Source: Liquorilactobacillus capillatus DSM 19910 (GTDB lineage Bacteria; Bacillota; Bacilli; Lactobacillales; Lactobacillaceae). From it: DNA of 64,000 nt. Shown here piece by piece: positions 52,861-62,800 of this stretch (position 1 is its first letter; each line of letters begins with the position of its first letter). The stretch spans positions 238,577 to 302,576 of the forward strand of contig NZ_AZEF01000027.1 of the NCBI RefSeq assembly GCF_001434915.1. The letters are read 5' to 3'. The notes beneath the pieces were generated by a model. It was not told the origin of the DNA, ran no database searches, and saw only the letters and a list, made by a program, of their open reading frames with translations. The position numbers and the translations under genes were made by a program.

Positions 52861-53745
52861 TCACCTCTCTTTTTGAAGATTTAGTCTTTGTAATAATTCA
52901 TTAGTTTGTTTTTCATTTAAAGGCAGAATAGGCAAACGACATCCACCAACTTCGATTCCTAAATGGTTTAAAGCAGCTTTGACCGGGCTCGGTGATGGTG
53001 CTGAGAAAACAGCTGCCATCTTGGGTGTTAATGAGCGCATGATACTCCCTGCTTCTTGGTACTTGCCATCTTCGACAGCTTGGTACATCTTGTTTAAGTC
53101 GTTTCCATACAGATGTGCGGCAACTGAAATTACGCCTTGCCCACCAAGTGTTTTAGCAGCCAAAGCATCTGCATCTTCACCTGTATAAACTAAGAAGTCA
53201 TCAGGTGTTTCCGCAATAATTTGACTTAAATTAACATTACCCGTGCAGTCTTTGATTCCAATAATGTTAGGGTGTTGCGCTAACTCAGCGATCGTTGCAA
53301 CTTCCATCACGACTCCAGTTCTCCCTGGAATATTGTAGATAAACAATGGCAAAGCACTTTGATCGGCCACTGCTGTAAAGTGTGCTATCATTCCTGCTTG
53401 GTCAGGTTTATTGTAATATGGAACCACTACTAATGCTGCATCAATACCTTTTATTTTTGCAACTTTGTTTGTATAGTCAATCGTTGCCTGCGTGGAATTA
53501 GAACCTGTTCCTGCAATAATAGGTACCCTGCCCTTAACTAATTTTACCGTCTCGGTAATTAAAGCTAATTTTTCCTCTTCTGTCAAAGTTGGTGCTTCGC
53601 CAGTTGTTCCTGAAACTAAGATCCCCTGGGTCCCATTATCCAACAAATAATCAATTAGTTTTCCAAGAAGTGGATAACTAATAGTTCCATCCTCTGCAAA
53701 GGGGGTGACCATAGCTGTCATAATTTCAGCCTTTTTTAAATTCAT
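52861..53745 (-). CDS. dapA: 4-hydroxy-tetrahydrodipicolinate synthase
   Basis: 294 residues, TIM barrel. GTTGEAPTLTEEEK (substrate Thr pair), VVPYYNKPDQ with the catalytic Tyr, and IIGIKDCTG with the Schiff-base Lys. Condenses pyruvate with aspartate semialdehyde, first step of the lysine/diaminopimelate branch. Directly follows asd (16-bp gap), which makes its substrate; rnjB follows. Confidence 0.97.
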   Translation of the reverse strand: MNLKKAEIMTAMVTPFAEDGTISYPLLGKLIDYLLDNGTQGILVSGTTGEAPTLTEEEKLALITETVKLVKGRVPIIAGTGSNSTQATIDYTNKVAKIKGIDAALVVVPYYNKPDQAGMIAHFTAVADQSALPLFIYNIPGRTGVVMEVATIAELAQHPNIIGIKDCTGNVNLSQIIAETPDDFLVYTGEDADALAAKTLGGQGVISVAAHLYGNDLNKMYQAVEDGKYQEAGSIMRSLTPKMAAVFSAPSPSPVKAALNHLGIEVGGCRLPILPLNEKQTNELLQRLNLQKER

Positions 53746-53761
53746 TTTTTAACCCTCACTT

Positions 53762-54811
53762 TTATTTTGGTACACGTAGTAAGTTCATGGCATGTAGTCT
53801 TTCTGCAATCTGCACTGAATTCCAAGCAGCACCCTTTAATAAATTATCTGAGACACAGTATAAATGAAAGGCGTTTGGCTGTTCTTGATCAGGCCGCACA
53901 CGTCCAACAAAAGTGTCCTTTTTCCCAGCAGCATTAACTGCTTGTGGGAAAAGCTGATTATCTGGATCATCTTCCAAAACTACTCCAGGAGCTGACTGTA
54001 ATAATTCATGTATTTTTGTTACAGTTGCATCTGTTTTTTCAACCTCAAACCAAACTGACTCAGAATGTGCAATGGCAACGGGCACACGAATACAGGTAGC
54101 CGTTACTTGGATATCCTCATCAGACATGATCTTCTTTGTTTCGTGAATCATCTTCCATTCTTCATGAGTGTACCCATCATCTTCAAATACATCGATCTGT
54201 GCCAAAGGATTAAAGGCAATCTGATAGTGTTTCTTTGCTCCAGCAACCGGGAGAACTTGCGGTTCATAACTCTTACCCTTCAAGACAGCTTCAGTTTCAT
54301 CATGCAATTCCTGAATTGCGCGATTCCCTGCGCCTGAAACAGCTTGTAAAGTTGTAACAATTACCTTTTTTAGCCCAAAAGCTTTCCGAAGAGGTTCAAG
54401 TGCAACTACCATTTGAATTGTAGAGCAATTAGGATTAGCGATTAACCCCTTATGTTGATATAATGCATCTTCGTTAACCTCAGGAACAACTAATGGAACT
54501 TCTGGATCCATTCTAAAAGCACTAGTGTTATCAACAACTACTGTACCTCTCTTAATTGCCTCAGGAGCAAATTTCTTAGAGACACCGCCACCAGCTGAGA
54601 ACAGTGCCAAATCAATTCCTTCGAATGATTCAGGAACTAATTCCTCAACGACTATATCTTGTTTTTTAAATTTTAATACTTTTCCTGCAGAGCGTTTTGA
54701 TGCCAAATACTTAACACTAGCAATTGGTAAAGTTGATTGCTCTAACATTTCAATCATACGTGTACCAACTGCACCTGTTGCGCCAACAACTGCGACACGA
54801 TATCCGTTCAT
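53762..54811 (-). CDS. asd: aspartate-semialdehyde dehydrogenase
   Basis: 349 residues. NADP-binding [16 protein letters not shown], catalytic Cys in [10 protein letters not shown], substrate residues [11 protein letters not shown] and the [12 protein letters not shown] block with catalytic His. Reduces beta-aspartyl phosphate to aspartate semialdehyde, the branch point for lysine/DAP, threonine and methionine. First gene of asd-dapA-rnjB on this strand. Confidence 0.97.
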   Translation of the reverse strand: MNGYRVAVVGATGAVGTRMIEMLEQSTLPIASVKYLASKRSAGKVLKFKKQDIVVEELVPESFEGIDLALFSAGGGVSKKFAPEAIKRGTVVVDNTSAFRMDPEVPLVVPEVNEDALYQHKGLIANPNCSTIQMVVALEPLRKAFGLKKVIVTTLQAVSGAGNRAIQELHDETEAVLKGKSYEPQVLPVAGAKKHYQIAFNPLAQIDVFEDDGYTHEEWKMIHETKKIMSDEDIQVTATCIRVPVAIAHSESVWFEVEKTDATVTKIHELLQSAPGVVLEDDPDNQLFPQAVNAAGKKDTFVGRVRPDQEQPNAFHLYCVSDNLLKGAAWNSVQIAERLHAMNLLRVPK

Positions 54812-54954
54812 ATTGAAAACCTTCTTCTCACTTTATTGAAATATAATTATACCATAATTACTACTTTTAAGGGGATGTTTTGCAGCTCATACATTTTAAA
54901 AATTTGCCCTTAATTAAAATTAACATTTTATTTTAACTTAGAGGCTTTTTCTAT

Positions 54955-54990
54955 AAAAAAAGTGGTGCTTCGCATACGAAGCACCACTTT
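54955..54990 (-). terminator. terminator of rpsO
   Basis: Perfect 15-bp arms AAAGTGGTGCTTCG/CGAAGCACCACTTT with a four-base loop and seven T. Confidence 0.93.
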
Positions 54991-55001
54991 CACAATTTTT
55001 A

Positions 55002-55271
55002 CTAACGACGCAAACCTAAACTCTTAATAAGCTCACGGTAGCTCTGAACCTTATTCTTACGTAAGTAAGCTAAAAGGTTACGACGATGACCAATTTTTCT
55101 CATCAAGCCGCGTTGTGAAGCATAATCTTTCTTATGCGTACGAACGTGTTCATTAAGTTCATTGATATCTGCAGTCAAAACCGCAATTTGTACTTCTGTT
55201 GAGCCAGTATCTCCTTCATGCTGAGCATACTTCTCCATAATTTCGTTCTTTTTTTCTTTTGTGATAGCCAT
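55002..55271 (-). CDS. rpsO: 30S ribosomal protein S15
   Basis: 89 residues. Contains the S15 signature [20 protein letters not shown] and [26 protein letters not shown]. Central-domain 16S rRNA binder. Monocistronic with a structured leader. Confidence 0.97.
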   Translation of the reverse strand: MAITKEKKNEIMEKYAQHEGDTGSTEVQIAVLTADINELNEHVRTHKKDYASQRGLMRKIGHRRNLLAYLRKNKVQSYRELIKSLGLRR

Positions 55272-55362
55272 AATACTCTCACCCCTTCTATTATTGTTGC
55301 CTTGTTCCCGGTGAAACGCCGGTGAGCCGCGTCATACTGAGAAAAAGGTCACTGTGTATAAA
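55272..55362 (-). promoter_or_regulatory. structured leader of rpsO, possible S15 autoregulatory site
   Basis: About 90 nt between the promoter and the start contains CCGG-CGTTTCA-CCGG with flanking GCGGC and GGAACAAGGC, a GC-rich island in AT-rich DNA. Bacillaceae rpsO leaders bind S15; this one is a candidate by position and structure only. Confidence 0.5.
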
Positions 55363-55373
55363 ACACAAGTCTT

Positions 55374-55402
55374 ATTATAACCTAATACAAACAGACTGAC
55401 AA
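55374..55402 (-). promoter_or_regulatory. promoter of rpsO
   Basis: TTGTCA (-35) and TATAAT (-10), 17-bp spacer. Confidence 0.8.
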
Positions 55403-55542
55403 GAATTCTCTTTGAAGTCCTTTTAAGAAAACACTATTCCTCTAATACTTCTAATCACTTAAAATAAATTTATTTTACTAAGTAATCCATGTAGTATGGA
55501 TAAAAGTCAAGTGAAATTCCTTGACACAATTCAACTTTTTTA

Positions 55543-55571
55543 TTGCATTGTTAGAATACCTCTTGTATAAT
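55543..55571 (+). promoter_or_regulatory. promoter of rpsT
   Basis: TTGCAT (-35) and TATAAT (-10), 17-bp spacer, with a 55-nt leader to the start codon. Confidence 0.75.
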
Positions 55572-55633
55572 AGCTTATGTTGAAAATTTTATGATGCCGG
55601 TCTAGGAATCATGTCGCATGGAGGTGAAGATTT

Positions 55634-55888
55634 TTGCCAATTATTAAATCAGCTATCAAGCGTGTTAAAACTAACGAAAAAGCTAACACACGTAATTCAG
55701 CACAACTTGGCGCAATGCGTAGTGCTGTGAAAAAATTTGAAAATGCAAAAACTACAGGGGCTGACAACGTCGAAGACTTGTACAAGGAAGCCATTGCCGC
55801 TGTTGATAAAGCAAAATCAAAAGGTTTGATTAAAGCTAACAAAGCTGCGCGCGATAAGTCACGTATGACTGCTCGTTTAGCTAAATAA
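55634..55888 (+). CDS. rpsT: 30S ribosomal protein S20
   Basis: 84 residues: [21 protein letters not shown] and the basic C-terminus [22 protein letters not shown]. The start is TTG, nine bases after GGAGGTG. Non-ATG starts in rpsT are common and link to autogenous control. Plus-strand gene convergent with holA; a bidirectional terminator lies between. Confidence 0.96.
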   Translation: MPIIKSAIKRVKTNEKANTRNSAQLGAMRSAVKKFENAKTTGADNVEDLYKEAIAAVDKAKSKGLIKANKAARDKSRMTARLAK

Positions 55889-55931
55889 GCTTTTTTAATC
55901 CAAACTTTCAAGTAGTATTATCAGAATAAAT

Positions 55932-55971
55932 AAAAAAGAGCTGTACTTTATCTTAAGTGCGGCTCTTTTTT
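55932..55971. terminator. bidirectional terminator rpsT/holA
   Basis: AAAAAAGAGCTGTACTT/AAGTGCGGCTCTTTTTT. Confidence 0.85.
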
Positions 55972-55986
55972 GACTATATTTATCAA

Positions 55987-57027
55987 TTACAATTTAACGT
56001 TACCTCTGCTCTTTTCAAAATATCCAAGCATAAAAAGCTCAAAGAGTGCTACTGGATCTTGTTGCGTTGATTTCATTTTTTCTTCTAAATCAACCAATCC
56101 CAGATAAGCGGAGCGCAAATCAAGCCTGTTCAATGATCTACTCTTTCGCATTGCTAACTTAACCCGATACGGATGAACTTTTAGCGAACTAGCAATATTA
56201 CCTTGTGCATAACCGTGCTTTTGTAAAATATTAACTTGTAAAAGCAATCTAATTTGCCCCAATAAAATTGCATTTATCTTCAACGGCTCCTCATGTTGTA
56301 AGACCAGTTCACGGTACATCTCAATAGCTTGCTTAGTTTTTTTAGCTAAAACTAAGTCGCCTAAGTCAAAAATATTTTGTTCCAATGTCTGTGAAACCAT
56401 TTCTTCAACCATTACTTCCGTGATTTTTCTCTCTTCATGGGCTAACAGCATTAGTTTAGGTAGCTCATTCATTGCAAGCGATAAACTCGCTTCCGTCTTC
56501 TTAACCAACAAATTAAGAGCTTGCGGTTCAATTATATATTCTTTATCCCGTAATAATGCTTTTAGGTAATCTTTAGTACTTTTCTCATCTAAAAAGCTAT
56601 TTTTAACGACAACTGCCGTTTTTAATAACTTTTTCACTATTTTTTTTCTTTCATCCAACTTATCATAAGGTGCAAAAATCACCAAAACAGTTGTTGGCTC
56701 AGGATGCTCAAGATATTTTAATAATTCATCAGTATTTTGTTCGAGCTTAACTTTTTTACTGCTTCCTTGCAAGAAGAATGGATGTTTGATATACACAATC
56801 CTTCTATCTCCAAAAAAAGGCGCCGCCAGTGCATCCCCAATTGCATCCGAAAGTGAAACACTCTCCATGTCATATTGGCCAATATTGACTGTTCGCTGTT
56901 CCTCTGGCATTGCATCAATAAACGCAGCTGAGATTCGTTGCGCATTATATTCTTCTTTTCCCAATATTAGATAAACAGGTGCTAGTTTTCCTTCGCGAAT
57001 GTTCTCTAATAACTCTGCTACTTTCAT
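55987..57027 (-). CDS. holA: DNA polymerase III delta subunit
   Basis: 346 residues. N-terminal PVYLILGKEEYNAQRIS (degenerate AAA+ P-loop area), RRIVYIKHPFF, then three-domain clamp-loader layout with VKKTEASLSLAMNELPKL and the C-terminal VHPYRVKLAMRKSRSLNRLDL helix region. Opens the beta clamp and loads it on DNA. 13 bases after comEC stop, a frequent Bacilli order. Confidence 0.94.
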   Translation of the reverse strand: MKVAELLENIREGKLAPVYLILGKEEYNAQRISAAFIDAMPEEQRTVNIGQYDMESVSLSDAIGDALAAPFFGDRRIVYIKHPFFLQGSSKKVKLEQNTDELLKYLEHPEPTTVLVIFAPYDKLDERKKIVKKLLKTAVVVKNSFLDEKSTKDYLKALLRDKEYIIEPQALNLLVKKTEASLSLAMNELPKLMLLAHEERKITEVMVEEMVSQTLEQNIFDLGDLVLAKKTKQAIEMYRELVLQHEEPLKINAILLGQIRLLLQVNILQKHGYAQGNIASSLKVHPYRVKLAMRKSRSLNRLDLRSAYLGLVDLEEKMKSTQQDPVALFELFMLGYFEKSRGNVKL

Positions 57028-57040
57028 CCCGTTTTTACCC

Positions 57041-59260
57041 CTATCTTACTTGTAAAGTATTTCCTGTTTCAAGTCTAAATTGATGCGGTCCATTTGGAAT
57101 CAACTTAATCATTCCTACTTCAGCTGTATTTAAATAGGCAATTTTTCTTTTTTCCAGTGTTACTAGTGTCTCTTGATTAGGATGACCGTAGTGGTTACGC
57201 CTTCCCGCTGAGATAATTGCTAATTGTGGCTGTAACTGCTCAACATACCGGTCATCAGTAGATGTCTTACTACCATGATGACCCGTTTTCAGAATATCGA
57301 CATGCAGCCCTGGGTTACGCTGAATAACTTCTAATTCTCCACTTTTATCAAGATCACCGCTGATTATTAGACTGACACCGTCAACCTCCGTCGTTATGGT
57401 AATAGAATCTTCATTCGTTCCTTTGCCTTCCTCAAAAGGGTGTAAAATCCTGAAGTCAGTAACTTGTTGAATTGTTGCTGTTGCGATCGGAATCACATCT
57501 TGTAACTTATTAGCTGATAAGAGTAGCCTTTCCCTAAATGAAGGTAATTTTTCCATTCCTGCAGGTACTAAGATTTTTTTGACTTTGATCAACCTACTCA
57601 CAACAGGAAAGTTTCCCACATGATCGGTATCCTGATGAGTCAGAAATAACCAGTCAATGTGGGCTACTCCTTTACTCAATAAGTAATTAGCAACAACTGT
57701 TTCCCCATTCTCCCTGCTGTGTCTCTTTTGCCAAGGCTGATTTTGGAAAGTAACTTTTCCACCGGTATCGACTAGTGTAACTTCACGATTAAACTTTTTT
57801 CTGATGAGCGTACAGTCTCCTTGCCCAATATCCATAAAAACTACTTCATCATGTAAAGGAAACCTAATTATAACACCAGCTAGGCAATATGAAATTAAAC
57901 CTAACAAATACACTTTTCGCCTATTAGTAGTTACTTCGAGGGCTAACATTAACCCTAACCAAAAAAGAACAAAGAAAAGCGGCGGCTTTCCGAAAATAAT
58001 ATTTGTCGGTAAATTCGCCAAGACTCCCAGACCCTTTGTAATGATACTTAATATCTCATTACATAAAAACTGCAGCCACGGAACGATAGAACCTATGATA
58101 ACTGCAGGTATAATGAGCCATTCAAAAACAGGAATTATTAAAATAGAAATAATTGTCGTCAATAAATTCCAGCGAAAAGTATGCCATAAGATCAAAGGCA
58201 AACTATAGCCATTCATTTTTAACCCTAATTTAAAACTGTTCATTTTACGACTCATCATTAAAATCAAAGTCAGCAAATAACTAAGCTGTGTTCCCAGTGA
58301 GAAGATTATTCCAGGTGAATAAAAGAGATGAAGCAACAGAACGATTGACTCTGCTTCAATTCCATTCAAACCGTTATGCCATAGTTTATTAGTACTGATC
58401 ATTAGCCAAGACATCATCACCGCTCTAATTAAACTAGAAGATAAACCTCCTAAAATTGCATAAAAAGGCAGGACTAGCAAGATTAAGTTATCGCAAGTTT
58501 CACGAGTTATTCGCAGACGTCCTAAGATAAACCTGATACCTGCCAAAAGGTAAAAGATATGCATGCCAGATAAACTAAAAAGGTGTAGCAGGCCTAGCTT
58601 ATTAATTTGTTCTAACTCAAGTGTAAAATCCTGTGCATAATAACCTAATAACAAAATCTGGCTATAACCAGCTAATGGTGCCGGTAAAGATGCAAAATAA
58701 TTTAACATTTGTTTACGTAAACTATGGACCGCCGCAATTCCTTTCGCACCTATCCCTAAGTATGATGATGCCTCTTTTATTTCCATTTTAGAAATCTGCA
58801 CTGTGTTAACTACTCTTTTAGAGCGTATAAATCTACGATAATCAAACTGATTTTCATTTGTAGGCGGTTGGATCATCCTAATATTCCCAGTGACCGTTAT
58901 AACTTTAGCTGTTGTAATTTTTGCTAAGTCTTTTTGTTCAGCTTGATTTTTAATCCGATAATAGGCTTGCACTGGCTGTTTTCCTTCAACCCAACTAGCA
59001 TTAAGTTTTAAAAGATCCCCATCAATTTGGTAATTATCCGGTTGCAGAATTAATTTATTCTGTCTAAGTTCTGCTTCTTCTTTATAAGTTTTTTGCTGTA
59101 AATTATGATCCCACATAAAGCAATAGGCCAAAAAAAGACATGCAAACCCTACACAGCCGCTTATTGCTAACTTATTTTGTAGAGCCAGAATTCGAATCTG
59201 TAGTATTCCAAATAAAACTAACCATTCCCAACGAAAAGAAAGGATTAACAGGCTGATCAA
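57041..59260 (-). CDS. comEC: competence DNA channel ComEC
   Basis: About 739 residues. N-terminal membrane segments, an OB-like domain, the Competence domain with LLHLFSLSGMHIFYLLAG, many membrane helices (about 200-480) and a C-terminal metallo-beta-lactamase domain with FMDIGQGDCTLI, FLTHQDTDHVGNF, ISGDLDKSGE and LKTGHHGSKTST. ComEC moves single-stranded DNA inward. The start is unclear: the frame begins with a TTG (59260) without good ribosome site; a GTG farther up is stopped by TAG three codons later. The open frame reaches about 59302. Confidence 0.9.
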   Translation of the reverse strand: MISLLILSFRWEWLVLFGILQIRILALQNKLAISGCVGFACLFLAYCFMWDHNLQQKTYKEEAELRQNKLILQPDNYQIDGDLLKLNASWVEGKQPVQAYYRIKNQAEQKDLAKITTAKVITVTGNIRMIQPPTNENQFDYRRFIRSKRVVNTVQISKMEIKEASSYLGIGAKGIAAVHSLRKQMLNYFASLPAPLAGYSQILLLGYYAQDFTLELEQINKLGLLHLFSLSGMHIFYLLAGIRFILGRLRITRETCDNLILLVLPFYAILGGLSSSLIRAVMMSWLMISTNKLWHNGLNGIEAESIVLLLHLFYSPGIIFSLGTQLSYLLTLILMMSRKMNSFKLGLKMNGYSLPLILWHTFRWNLLTTIISILIIPVFEWLIIPAVIIGSIVPWLQFLCNEILSIITKGLGVLANLPTNIIFGKPPLFFVLFWLGLMLALEVTTNRRKVYLLGLISYCLAGVIIRFPLHDEVVFMDIGQGDCTLIRKKFNREVTLVDTGGKVTFQNQPWQKRHSRENGETVVANYLLSKGVAHIDWLFLTHQDTDHVGNFPVVSRLIKVKKILVPAGMEKLPSFRERLLLSANKLQDVIPIATATIQQVTDFRILHPFEEGKGTNEDSITITTEVDGVSLIISGDLDKSGELEVIQRNPGLHVDILKTGHHGSKTSTDDRYVEQLQPQLAIISAGRRNHYGHPNQETLVTLEKRKIAYLNTAEVGMIKLIPNGPHQFRLETGNTLQVR

Positions 59261-59315
59261 GATAGCTTCAAGCGCTAAAAAGAAAGGAAGGCGCCTGATT
59301 ATCTAGATACTCACT

Positions 59316-59792
59316 TTAGTCAAAATAAGTATCTGCCGCAATTGACTTTAGGTATTCTTTATCAACCTTAACTTGTTCAACCTCAACATTTTTTAATTTT
59401 AATAAGCGCATAGCATAATCATTATTATGATAATTACGTAAATAGTATATTTTCTTAATTCCCGCTTGCAATAGCATTTTAGTACACTGTAAACAAGGAA
59501 AGTCTGTCACATAAATTTCCGCATCAGCAGTTGCGATCCCAAATTTAGCACATTGAAGCACCGCATTCATTTCCGCATGAATCGTTCTAACACAGTGTCC
59601 ATCAACCAAATAACAGCCTTCATCAATGCAATGGACATCCCCAGATACAGAGCCGTTATACCCACCCGCAATGATCCTTCGATCACGAACAAGAATTGCG
59701 CCCACAGATAGCCGTTCGCATGTACTTCTAAGTGATAGTAGAATTGCTTGCAGCATAAAGTATTGATTCCAAGGTATTCTTTTGTCTTTCAT
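59316..59792 (-). CDS. comEB: ComEB, deoxycytidylate (dCMP) deaminase family
   Basis: 158 residues. Zinc-dependent deaminase motifs: HAEMNAVLQC (His, catalytic Glu) and PCLQCTKMLLQAG (two Cys ligands). N-terminal WNQYFMLQAILLSLRSTCERLSVGAILV is typical of the dCMP deaminase family. It makes dUMP from dCMP; its link to competence is by operon position. Between comEA and comEC. ATG after GAGGGTGAATTT. Confidence 0.94.
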   Translation of the reverse strand: MKDKRIPWNQYFMLQAILLSLRSTCERLSVGAILVRDRRIIAGGYNGSVSGDVHCIDEGCYLVDGHCVRTIHAEMNAVLQCAKFGIATADAEIYVTDFPCLQCTKMLLQAGIKKIYYLRNYHNNDYAMRLLKLKNVEVEQVKVDKEYLKSIAADTYFD

Positions 59793-59857
59793 AAATTCAC
59801 CCTCATTTTAAGCTTAACTCTAGTATAGCAAAACCCTGATTACTGCAACAGGTAAAA

Positions 59858-60571
59858 TTATGGGCTCACCATCAATCGTGCATTCAGCTTTTCGAATGTT
59901 TTATCCCCAATACCAGTAATATTTTTTAAATCAGCTATGTTTTTAAAACCTCCATGTTGAGTTCGATAAGTTAAAATCAGATCAGCTTTCTTGTCCCCTA
60001 TCCCATCTATTTCTAATAATTCATCTTTAGTCACTTTATTCAAATCTCTTTTTGCTTCATTTATTTCATTGTTTGCAGTATTACCTATTTCAGTATCGTC
60101 AACAACTCCGCCTTCAACTGTTGACGACTGACCTGCTTCCATTGTCGTAGGCGGCTTTTTCTCAACTTCCCCTTTAAACGGGATGTAAATAACTTGCTGG
60201 TCAGTTAACTTAAGGGCCAAGTTAACTTGGTTATAGTCGGCCGTTTTTTCAAGTCCTCCAGCTGCAGTAACCACATCAGCAACTCGCATTTTACTGGTTG
60301 CCTTATAAATTCCCGGCTTTTTTACTGCTCCTTTAATATCAACAAAAAAATGAGTACTTGTCTTTGAAGCAGTCACGTTTTGAGCGTCACCGGTTAACAC
60401 CGAAGATTCCTTAGAAGTTTTACGACCAAGTTCTGTTGTTTTATTCAACTGTGCTCCAGAATCTGTCTTTTTTACAAAATAAACACCTGTAGCAGCTGCA
60501 ACAATTATAATAGCGCAACAAAAACAAACCAGCATTTTATTTTCTTCCCAAAATTCTTTTAATCTTTCCAA
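59858..60571 (-). CDS. comEA: competence DNA receptor ComEA
   Basis: 237 residues. One N-terminal membrane anchor (about 13-30), a low-complexity linker, a SLBB-like domain (IKGAVKKPGIYKATSKMRVADVVTAAGG) and C-terminal helix-hairpin-helix pair DELLEIDGIGDKKADLILTYR and LKNITGIGDKTFEKLNARL that binds duplex DNA outside the membrane. First gene of the comE block; operon ends at comEC and possibly holA. Confidence 0.95.
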   Translation of the reverse strand: MERLKEFWEENKMLVCFCCAIIIVAAATGVYFVKKTDSGAQLNKTTELGRKTSKESSVLTGDAQNVTASKTSTHFFVDIKGAVKKPGIYKATSKMRVADVVTAAGGLEKTADYNQVNLALKLTDQQVIYIPFKGEVEKKPPTTMEAGQSSTVEGGVVDDTEIGNTANNEINEAKRDLNKVTKDELLEIDGIGDKKADLILTYRTQHGGFKNIADLKNITGIGDKTFEKLNARLMVSP

Positions 60572-60634
60572 TTAGATCCTCCTTTCTAAAGTTTAGATAC
60601 GCTGAATTCAGTCCTTTATCCCTACTGATAGCCA

Positions 60635-60690
60635 ACAAAAAAAGCCTGTAAGTTTTGCTTATTAGGCCAAGTCTTACAGACTCTTTTGTT
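60635..60690 (-). terminator. terminator between sepM and comEA
   Basis: AGTCTGTAAG...CTTACAGGCT stem with seven T on the minus strand, just downstream of sepM. Confidence 0.75.
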
Positions 60691-60728
60691 AAACCATAAA
60701 TATTATACACAATAGATTTATTACTACT

Positions 60729-61757
60729 TTAATGACTGCTTTTTCTTAAGTAACTAAGTGCATCTTGGATGTTTTTAACGGGGACTATCTTCATTTTTGT
60801 ACTTAGCTTCTGGGCTGTTTTCTTTGCTTCTTGGTAATTATTACGGTCACCAGCTGTTCGTTCTTCCTGTGTAAGAGTATTATCAGGGGCAAAGAAAATA
60901 ACGGCTTTTTTGCGAGCGGCAGCAACCACCTTTTTATCAATACCACCAATATCACCAACTGCTCCATCAGAAAGAATTGTTCCTGTGCCGGTAATTTTAC
61001 GGCCCTTTTTTAAATTTTCATGGCTAAGCTGACTATACATCTCCAGTGTCAACATCAAACCCGCTGAAGGTCCTTCGATTCCATCCATATTGATTTTTAT
61101 CTTAACCGGTGAACTAACAACTGCTTTTTGAATAAAAGTTATTCCCAGTCCCCTTTTATTAATCTGCGGCAAATAATTCATTCTGCCCGTAACCGTCTTA
61201 GTTTCCCCATTACGTTGGTAACGCAGTGACATAACCGCCTGCTTAGTATGGTGCACACACTGTAATAAATCAGTTGTCTTAACACAGCGTTGCCCATTAA
61301 CACCAGTTATCACATCTCCAACACGTAATTTGTCTTTAAAAGCCGAATCCTTAAGGATCGACATAACAACGATCCCTTTAAAATTTTGCTTGACTGGCTT
61401 ACCTGCCAAACTCAGAGAAACAGTTTTGGCCTGATTAAGTGCATCATCCATATAATAATGTTGCACCTTTTTATACTCTTTTGCTGAACTAGCTCCTGTA
61501 ACCGAACTACTAGGAAGCCTAGTTGCATATTTATCAAAATAACTAGCCACATACAAAGCAGGTGTTGCTTGTCCGAGCTCAACATATGTTAACATAAATG
61601 ATCCCGGATAAGCTTTTTGAGAGCCGGATACTGTCACGTACCTCCCAACATTCTGTGCATCTCCCACTGTTTCAATATAGGCCGGAATTGGGACAAAAGA
61701 GAAAAGCCCTAGTAAGATTACTAAAGCAATGGCAATTAACCGCTTCTTCTTTAACAT
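60729..61757 (-). CDS. sepM: PDZ and Lon-type protease SepM (YlbL)
   Basis: 342 residues. One N-terminal membrane helix (about 5-22), PDZ domain (VSILKDSAFKDKLRVGDVITGVNG), then the Lon-like serine protease domain with the catalytic Ser in DGIEGPSAGLML and Lys in GGIDKKVVAA. Streptococcal SepM trims competence peptide at the surface; here the nearby comE block makes a role in signalling or wall quality control plausible. ATG directly follows the coaD stop. Confidence 0.92.
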   Translation of the reverse strand: MLKKKRLIAIALVILLGLFSFVPIPAYIETVGDAQNVGRYVTVSGSQKAYPGSFMLTYVELGQATPALYVASYFDKYATRLPSSSVTGASSAKEYKKVQHYYMDDALNQAKTVSLSLAGKPVKQNFKGIVVMSILKDSAFKDKLRVGDVITGVNGQRCVKTTDLLQCVHHTKQAVMSLRYQRNGETKTVTGRMNYLPQINKRGLGITFIQKAVVSSPVKIKINMDGIEGPSAGLMLTLEMYSQLSHENLKKGRKITGTGTILSDGAVGDIGGIDKKVVAAARKKAVIFFAPDNTLTQEERTAGDRNNYQEAKKTAQKLSTKMKIVPVKNIQDALSYLRKSSH

Positions 61758-62234
61758 TCAGCACATCTTTTCTTCAAGTGCTCTGATAACATTTGCTGGC
61801 ACAAGACCTGCTAGATCCCCATGGAAATGAGCTACTTCTCGTACCAGTGTCGAGGAAAGAAAATTATATTTACCTGCCGCTGGCAATAAAATAGTCTCCA
61901 GATCTGGTTCTAAGTGACGATTCATATCCGCAATACTACGCTCCGTCTCAAAGTCTTTCCCATTACGAGCCCCGCGCACAATAACCTTAGCCTGTAGCTG
62001 TCGAGCAGCTCTTACAGTTAGATCCGCCTCAAAAACACGTACTTTAACGTTCCTTAAACCTGCAACGGCATTTTCAAGTAACACAGCTTTTTCTGAAGGT
62101 GAAAATAAACTGTTCTTACTTGTGTTAGTCATAATAAGTACTGTCAACTCTGTAAAAAGCATACTAGCCCGTTTGATCAAATCAACATGTCCATTTGTAA
62201 CAGGATCAAAACTTCCAGGAAAAATTGCATTCAT
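61758..62234 (-). CDS. coaD: phosphopantetheine adenylyltransferase
   Basis: 158 residues from the ATG in MNAIFPGSFDPVTNGHVDLI, eight to nine bases after GAGGTGA; an ATG three codons upstream overlaps rsmD as ATGA but is too near the ribosome site. TxGH nucleotide motif TNGH, RGARNGKDFETERSIADMN, and SSTLVREVAHFHGD. Fourth step of CoA synthesis. Coupled with rsmD. Confidence 0.96.
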   Translation of the reverse strand: MNAIFPGSFDPVTNGHVDLIKRASMLFTELTVLIMTNTSKNSLFSPSEKAVLLENAVAGLRNVKVRVFEADLTVRAARQLQAKVIVRGARNGKDFETERSIADMNRHLEPDLETILLPAAGKYNFLSSTLVREVAHFHGDLAGLVPANVIRALEEKMC

Positions 62235-62239
62235 TTCTA

Positions 62240-62797
62240 TCATTCACCTCGGTAGCGATAAATAGTTATCTCAGTAATACCATAGTCTGCCCGCTTAAAT
62301 AGCTCAAAGCCTTCAAGTTCAGTCGGTAATTTAGCTGTTTGATCCGTCTCACAGATCAACAAAGCCCCTTTTTCCAAAAGTCCTAAAGTTGCTAGGCGAT
62401 TAATCATCTCAATTATCTGCTGCTTCTTATACGGAGGATCTAGAAAAAGATAGTTAAAGCGTTGTTCTTGTCGAGCCAATTTAGCTAATATTCGTTTAGC
62501 ATCGGCTTTGATCACATTAAATTTTTGTGGCTCTTTAGTAACACTGATATTATCATTAATTGTTTTTATTGCTAGATATTGCCTGTCGATCAGTGTCGCT
62601 TGCTGCACACCACGTGAAACAGCTTCAATACTTAAACCACCACTGCCGGCAAAAAGATCTAGCGCTTTTCCGCCCTCAAAGAAAGGCCCAATCATATTAA
62701 AAATCGATTCTTTCACTTTATCTGTCGTCGGGCGGGTCTTCATCCCTGGAACAGCTCTTAGTCTGCGCCCACCGTACTCTCCTGCAATAATCCTCAT
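62240..62797 (-). CDS. rsmD: 16S rRNA (guanine966-N2)-methyltransferase
   Basis: 185 residues. GGRRLRAVPGMKTRPTTDKVKESIFN at the N-terminus, SAM motif ALDLFAGSGGLSIEAVSRG and catalytic LDPPY (DPPY). Methylates the exocyclic N2 of G966 in 16S rRNA. Between ylbG and coaD, a standard order. Its stop overlaps the coaD region. Confidence 0.96.
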   Translation of the reverse strand: MRIIAGEYGGRRLRAVPGMKTRPTTDKVKESIFNMIGPFFEGGKALDLFAGSGGLSIEAVSRGVQQATLIDRQYLAIKTINDNISVTKEPQKFNVIKADAKRILAKLARQEQRFNYLFLDPPYKKQQIIEMINRLATLGLLEKGALLICETDQTAKLPTELEGFELFKRADYGITEITIYRYRGE

Positions 62798-62800
62798 TGT

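Noticed and set aside
55609-55911. 100-codon minus-strand frame over rpsT
   Set aside because: Exact antisense of the S20 gene; shadow.
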